Part shown: positions 6,801 through 9,640 of the stretch, in pieces | Layout: every line of letters begins with the position of its first letter | How positions within the stretch are numbered: the first letter of the stretch is position 1 | Source of the DNA: Bacteroidota bacterium | Lineage (GTDB): Bacteria; Bacteroidota; Bacteroidia; B-17B0; B-17BO | NCBI GenBank assembly: GCA_025356715.1 | Contig: JANXRU010000015.1 | Location: 1-9,640 of the forward strand | Reading direction: 5' to 3' | DNA length: 9,640 nucleotides | Program-made: the position numbers and the translations under genes | Notes under the pieces: model-generated | The model's database searches: none | What the model saw: only the letters and a program-made list of their open reading frames with translations | Told to the model about the DNA's origin: nothing

Positions 6801-9640
6801 AACTGTTACTGGAGCAACAAATACAGGTATATGGTCTGGAGGAACTGGAACTTATTCTCCTAGTTCATCTGTATTAAATCCTACTTATACTCCAAGTGCA
6901 GCAGAATTAATTGCAGGTGTAGTCAATTTATCATTATCATCAACGGCCAATGGAAATTGTATTCAAGTGAGTGATCAAGTGATGATTATTTTAAGTAATG
7001 CTCCAGTAGTAAGTGCTGGTGTTGATTTATTTTCATGTAAAAACAATCCATCTACAGGTCTATCTGGAATTGTATCTGGAACAACAACTACAGGTGTTTG
7101 GGCAGGTGGTACTGGAACTTATAGTCCAAATAATACGTCTTTAAATGCCACTTATGTTCCTAGTATTGCAGATTTAGCAGCTGGATCTGTAACTTTAACA
7201 TTGACTTCAACAAATAATGCAAATTGTAATCAAGTTCAAGATACAGTAAAAATTAATTATACTAATTCCCCTGTTGTTAATGCTGGTGTTGATATTACTA
7301 CTTGCAAAAACAACCCTGCAACACCTTTATCTGGCAATGTTTCAGGCGCAACATCTACAGGTATTTGGACTAATGGAACTGGCTCATTTAATCCAAGTAA
7401 CTCTGTTTTAACGGCAACTTACACACCAAGTGCTGCAGAAATTTCAGCTGGTTTTGTTAATTTGATTTTAAAATCAACAAACAATGGTAGTTGTAATCAA
7501 GTAAAGGATACCGTAAAAATTAGTTTTACGCCAGCTCCTTCAGTTACAGCTGGACCAGATTTATATCCTTGTAAAAATAACCCTGCATCTGTATTGTCAG
7601 GAACTGTTTCAGGAGCGACAACTTTTGGTATTTGGTCTGGTGGAACAGGAACTTACTCTCCAAGTAGTTCTGTTTTAAATGCAACATATACTCCAAGCGC
7701 TTTTGAATTATTAAGTGGATTTACAAATTTAATTTTGACATCAACAAGTAATGGGAATTGTACAGCGGTTAGTGATAATGTTTTACTTATATTTTCTAAT
7801 GCGCCTGTAGTAAACGCTGGTACAGATATGTTTGCTTGCAATAATAATCCAGTAGCTGTTCTATTTGGTATCGTATCAGGTACTACAACTACAGGTATTT
7901 GGGCTGGAGGAACTGGAACTTTTACACCTAGCAGTTCAGTGCTAAACGCAACTTACACCCCAACACCAGCAGAAACGTTAGCTGGTTTTGTAAATATTAC
8001 ATTAACATCAACTAATAATGGAAATTGTAATCAAGTGGTTGATTCAATTAAAATAAATTACACAAATGGTCCACTTGTTAATGCTGGATTAAATTTATTA
8101 CCTTGTAAAAACAATCCAACTACCATTCTTTCCGGTATTGTTTCTGGTCCAACAACAACCGGTATTTGGACAGGAGGTTTAGGTACTTATAATCCAAGTA
8201 ATACAGTCTTAACGGCAACTTATACACCAACACCTGCTGAAATTGCTACTGGTACTTTAAGCTTAATATTAAATTCAACAAATAATGGAAACTGTAATCA
8301 GGCAGTTGATACGGTTCAACTAATCTTTATTAATTCTCCAACGGTAAATGCTGGTATTGATTTGTACTCGTGTAAAAATAATGCGGCAACTTTATTGTCT
8401 GGTTTAGTTTCTGGCCCTACAACCTCTACAGGGGTTTGGACAGGAGGTTTAGGAACATACAATCCAAGTAATTCTGTTCTTAATGCTACCTATATTCCAA
8501 GTGCTTCAGAAATATCTGTTGGTTTTACAAACCTAACATTAACCTCAACAAATAATGGAAATTGTAATTCTGTAAATGATTTGGTTAAAATTAATTTTAT
8601 GGCAAAACCATTTCCAAATTTTAATTTTACTAATGTGTGTTTAAATAACATTACATCTTATTCTGATTTTTCTTTACCTGGTTCTGGTACTCTTAATAGT
8701 TGGTCTTGGTCTTTTGGAGATAATTCAACTAGCATCTCTCAAAATACAGTTCATACGTTTACAGCATCTGGAACATTTACTACCCAATTGGTAGTGAAAA
8801 ACTCTTACGGATGTTATGATACTATCAAAAAAACGCCAACAGTTTATCCTTTACCAAACGCTAGTTTTGGTATAAATCGAATTTGTAATGGTAATTTATT
8901 AAACTTACATTTTTCTGACAGTTCAACAGTTTCTTCGCCTGAAACAATTACATCTTGGCTTTGGGATTTTGGTGGGCCTGGATTAAGCAATGTTCAAAAT
9001 CCTACTCAATTATTTCCTAGTTCAGGGGTTTATGATATTACCTTAATTGCAACCTCGAATCATAATTGCAAAGATACTATTGTTAAAAAAATAACTTTAA
9101 CACCACGACCTATTGCTGGTTTTGCATATTCGCTATCTTCAGCTGTAAATATTGCATCAACTGTTAATTTTATTGATACATCTATGTATGCTTCAAGTTG
9201 GAGTTGGAATTTTAGTAATGGCAGCCCTATAAACTCAAATCAAAACCCTAGTACTGTCTTTTATACAAATGGAACTTACATTATTACTCAAGTTGCATAT
9301 GATGCTTATGGTTGTTCCGATACGGCTAAAGTTGCAATTAAAATAAATAATTTGACTAATGAAATAAGTACATTAATACCTAATGCTATTTCGCCAAATG
9401 GTGACGGTAAAAATGATGTATGGAAATTAGATTTCTTAAATATATTATATCCAAATGTTGAAGTTGATATTTATAATCGTTGGGGAGAAAGTATGTTTCA
9501 TTCAGTTGGATACTCTATTCCTTGGGATGGAACATACTTTCTCCCCAACGATTATAAATATCAACTTCAACATTTGGATATAATATATTTAAGAAATCTA
9601 ATTTCCATACATCATTTTTACCGTCACCATTTGGCGAAAT
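3811..9640 (+). CDS. Giant repeat-rich secreted adhesin-like protein with T9SS type B C-terminal domain (3' partial)
   Basis: An open frame of about 1,943 codons running off the window. TAA at 3793-3795 closes the frame upstream and no in-frame ATG precedes the signal peptide, so TTG 3811 is the likely start: (M)KFTKKILLLFVFCVFLTKNYA, with probable signal peptidase I cleavage after A22. Layout: residues 24 to about 435, an IgGFc-binding-protein-like N-terminal domain (begins DTSFWFVAPDVSQGLGDRPI); 441-1599, thirteen Ig-like repeats of 87-91 residues; about 1600-1680, 1681-1765 and 1766-1848, three PKD-like domains (WSWSFGDN, WLWDFGGPG, WSWNFSNG); from about 1851, the gliding-motility-associated type B domain (IPNAISPNGDGKND, YNRWGE, WDGT). 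T9SS cargo with this tail is exported across the outer membrane and released or surface-attached; an adhesive or structural role is inferred from architecture. The C-terminal domain is disrupted from about 9531-9537 by a fold-back inverted repeat, so later residues are unlikely to be genuine. True length is unknown but probably near 1,940-1,950 residues. Confidence 0.9.
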   Translation, partial: MKFTKKILLLFVFCVFLTKNYAQIDTSFWFVAPDVSQGLGDRPIMLYFNTYAQAATVKVRQPANGAFVPITKVIPANSIDSINLTAFIATIENATPNSVLNNGLYISSTQKISTLYSIKSTTNKEYLSLKGPKSMGVDFYVPMQEFWNQAPATSPKSFSSFDIVASLNNTTVLITPKTNIIGHLANVTFSVLLQQGQTYSCQDTTRSATTSLAGSIVSSNKAIAISIQSSGLNELGCLSSVCDQITSSNFIGTDYIVNKGKASTEKIFVLATQNNTQITINDGGVTTHISNFGENYIYTASQNITYVQANKPVYVLHVSGYGCRLSGAQVPPFFCAGTYTSSFTRASSDSLILNLSTRTGFEGNFALNGSAALIPASAFTVVPGSSGNIKSARLYYPSATVPVGSHNVVTNSGDVFGLGILNGSYNKGSSYAYVSEFVSYPTINAGNDFTICANGNIALNAQIGGGNINGTWSTNGFGAFGSGFTALTNTYTPSQLDTTIKPVKLFLTTSGPCPQLKDTLLLTVKASPQVNASIDQIVCGNNSNVLLNGTVTGGSTTGIWASLGSGTFTPSNTTLNGIYHPSNADTTAGTVKLVLTSTGNGICALERDTVKITITKSPYVNIGPTSMSVCANNPTVAITGTVSGASTTGKWTSNGTGSFSPSNIQLSTGYFPSPADVLAGQVKLYLSSTNIGSCNVAKDSVILVFTNSPLVNAGADIYTCKNNLNSILSATISGATTTGIWSGGTGTYTPNNAALNATYTPSAAEITAGVANLSLTSTLNGNCNQVVDQVLIILNDAPFVNAGLDLVACKNNPSIALSGVVTGTTTTGIWAGGTGTFTPGNTVLNATYVPSVSDLAIGSVTLILTSTNNANCKLVKDTVKINYSNSPVVNAGIDIFACKNNPITALSGTVSGATSTGIWTNGSGSYNPSNSVLTATYTPSVAELAAGFVKLILKSTNNGSCNQVTDTVKITFTPSPSVTAGPDIYRCKNNAVTILTGTVTGATNTGIWSGGTGTYSPSSSVLNPTYTPSAAELIAGVVNLSLSSTANGNCIQVSDQVMIILSNAPVVSAGVDLFSCKNNPSTGLSGIVSGTTTTGVWAGGTGTYSPNNTSLNATYVPSIADLAAGSVTLTLTSTNNANCNQVQDTVKINYTNSPVVNAGVDITTCKNNPATPLSGNVSGATSTGIWTNGTGSFNPSNSVLTATYTPSAAEISAGFVNLILKSTNNGSCNQVKDTVKISFTPAPSVTAGPDLYPCKNNPASVLSGTVSGATTFGIWSGGTGTYSPSSSVLNATYTPSAFELLSGFTNLILTSTSNGNCTAVSDNVLLIFSNAPVVNAGTDMFACNNNPVAVLFGIVSGTTTTGIWAGGTGTFTPSSSVLNATYTPTPAETLAGFVNITLTSTNNGNCNQVVDSIKINYTNGPLVNAGLNLLPCKNNPTTILSGIVSGPTTTGIWTGGLGTYNPSNTVLTATYTPTPAEIATGTLSLILNSTNNGNCNQAVDTVQLIFINSPTVNAGIDLYSCKNNAATLLSGLVSGPTTSTGVWTGGLGTYNPSNSVLNATYIPSASEISVGFTNLTLTSTNNGNCNSVNDLVKINFMAKPFPNFNFTNVCLNNITSYSDFSLPGSGTLNSWSWSFGDNSTSISQNTVHTFTASGTFTTQLVVKNSYGCYDTIKKTPTVYPLPNASFGINRICNGNLLNLHFSDSSTVSSPETITSWLWDFGGPGLSNVQNPTQLFPSSGVYDITLIATSNHNCKDTIVKKITLTPRPIAGFAYSLSSAVNIASTVNFIDTSMYASSWSWNFSNGSPINSNQNPSTVFYTNGTYIITQVAYDAYGCSDTAKVAIKINNLTNEISTLIPNAISPNGDGKNDVWKLDFLNILYPNVEVDIYNRWGESMFHSVGYSIPWDGTYFLPNDYKYQLQHLDIIYLRNLISIHHFYRHHLAK
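5131..8607 (+). repeat. Thirteen tandem Ig-like coding repeats of about 89 residues
   Basis: Unit starts, counted at the first proline, are 5131, 5392, 5662, 5935, 6202, 6469, 6736, 7003, 7270, 7537, 7804, 8071 and 8338; the last ends near 8607. Units 4 to 12 are each exactly 267 bp (89 codons). Units 1-3 are 261, 270 and 273 bp, and unit 13 is 270 bp because of one inserted codon (GPTTSTG for GPTTTG). The consensus runs PxVNAGxDxxxCKNNP, LSGxVSGATTTGIW, GGTGTYxPSNxxLNATYTPS, AExxAGxVxLxLTSTNNGNC, NQVxDTVKI. Two cysteines, at unit positions 12 and 75, are kept in the 89-residue units, with equivalents in the others. Units 1-3 are the most diverged. Every unit stays in frame. Confidence 0.95.
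5935..8070 (+). repeat. Higher-order repeat, period three units (801 bp), units 4-11
   Basis: Units fall into three classes that recur in order A-B-C, A-B-C, A-B. Class A (starting 5935, 6736, 7537) has GIWSGGTGTY and a hydrophobic end such as DQVLIIL. Class B (6202, 7003, 7804) has TTTTG(I/V)WAGGTGT and ends in VKINY(S/T)N. Class C (6469, 7270) has GATSTGIWTNG, NPSNSVLTATYTPS and LKSTNNGSCNQV. By hand I count about 15 differences over 89 residues between the two C units, against about 35 between neighbouring units B and C (6202 and 6469). Unit 12 (8071) is only partly C-like. Confidence 0.85.
8608..9360 (+). other. Three PKD-like domains of the repeat protein
   Basis: Three consecutive domains of about 80-85 residues begin near 8608, 8851 and 9106. 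Each has the PKD core of an aromatic-rich strand (WSWSFGDN, WLWDFGGPG, WSWNFSNG), a TF/LF/VFYTNGTY-type strand (HTFTASGTFTTQLVV, SSGVYDITLIA, NGTYIITQVA) and a final GC or NC followed by DT. PKD modules are beta-sandwich spacers common in extracellular bacterial proteins; here they sit just before the secretion domain, the usual place in T9SS cargo. The FGDG signature is nearly intact only in the first. Confidence 0.85.
9361..9537 (+). other. Gliding-motility-associated C-terminal (T9SS type B) domain, interrupted
   Basis: Residues from about 1851 match the type B sorting domain in order: a linker, IPNAISPNGDGKNDVW, a strand VEVDIYNRWGESMF, then GYSIPWDGTY. The family normally continues with a short glycine/asparagine-rich turn, an LPxGTYYY strand and a final strand ending near the stop. 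Here the reading passes into the fold-back sequence immediately after WDGTY, so roughly the last third of the domain is missing from the window. Confidence 0.85.
9388..9640. repeat. Perfect 110-bp inverted repeat at the window end (fold-back)
   Basis: Positions 9531-9640 are the exact reverse complement of 9388-9497, base for base as I read it, with a 33-base spacer (9498-9530). The second arm ends exactly at the window edge. At the inner junction the arms read GTATGTT (9491-9497) and AACATAC (9531-9537). AACATAC is also what the codons for the T-Y of WDGTY would supply, so a seven-base inverted microhomology could have started the fold-back. The pattern is typical of a chimeric read, amplification snap-back or assembly artefact at a contig end. 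Confidence 0.95.

Noticed and set aside
7653..7841. Minus-strand open frame of 62 codons
   Set aside because: It is antisense inside the repeat array and reflects the repeat sequence composition.
5131..8607. Possible CRISPR array or non-coding satellite
   Set aside because: The periodicity is 267 bp, wholly in frame and conserved at protein level, so these are protein domains and not CRISPR repeats with spacers.
9538..9640. C-terminal residues read after WDGTY (LPNDYKY and onward)
   Set aside because: The LPNDYKY string loosely recalls the LPxGTYYY strand expected there, but the DNA is the exact reverse complement of 9388-9490, so the likeness is coincidence.

Overview
The window looks like the end of a contig from a member of the Bacteroidota. 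Three things point there. The DNA is AT-rich. The large secreted protein ends in the gliding-motility-associated C-terminal domain (type B cargo signal of the type IX secretion system, T9SS), which is characteristic of this phylum. The engB-linked small protein and the OlsB-like acyltransferase also fit. Genus cannot be told from this sequence.

Left part (1-2086), minus strand: an OlsB/hemolysin-like GNAT acyltransferase (1142-2086) lies upstream of the ribosome-assembly GTPase gene engB/yihA (414-1061). The engB stop overlaps the start of a small uncharacterised gene of about 111 codons (92-427). A perfect 14-bp inverted repeat sits between the acyltransferase and engB. Positions 1-91 hold no gene I can support.

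Middle (2087-3738): a 149-bp divergent intergenic region separates the acyltransferase from a plus-strand sodium:solute symporter (2236-3738) with about 13 membrane segments.

Right part (3811-9640), plus strand: one very long open frame of about 1,943 codons with no ATG start. It most likely starts at TTG 3811, directly before a textbook signal peptide. The protein has an IgGFc-binding-protein-like N-terminal domain, 13 tandem Ig-like repeats of about 89 residues, three PKD-like domains and the beginning of a T9SS type B C-terminal domain. It is probably a cell-surface or secreted adhesin-like protein. Units 4 to 11 show a clear higher-order period of three units (801 bp), so the array probably grew by duplication of three-unit blocks.

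The last 110 bases are the exact reverse complement of 9388-9497, with a 33-base spacer. The fold-back breaks the C-terminal domain in mid-motif, so the end of the window is most likely a chimeric or assembly fold-back. The last roughly 35 translated residues should not be trusted.

The housekeeping genes on the left are ordinary. The repeat protein is the notable item. I see no CRISPR array, insertion sequence, tRNA, rRNA or recognisable defence system.
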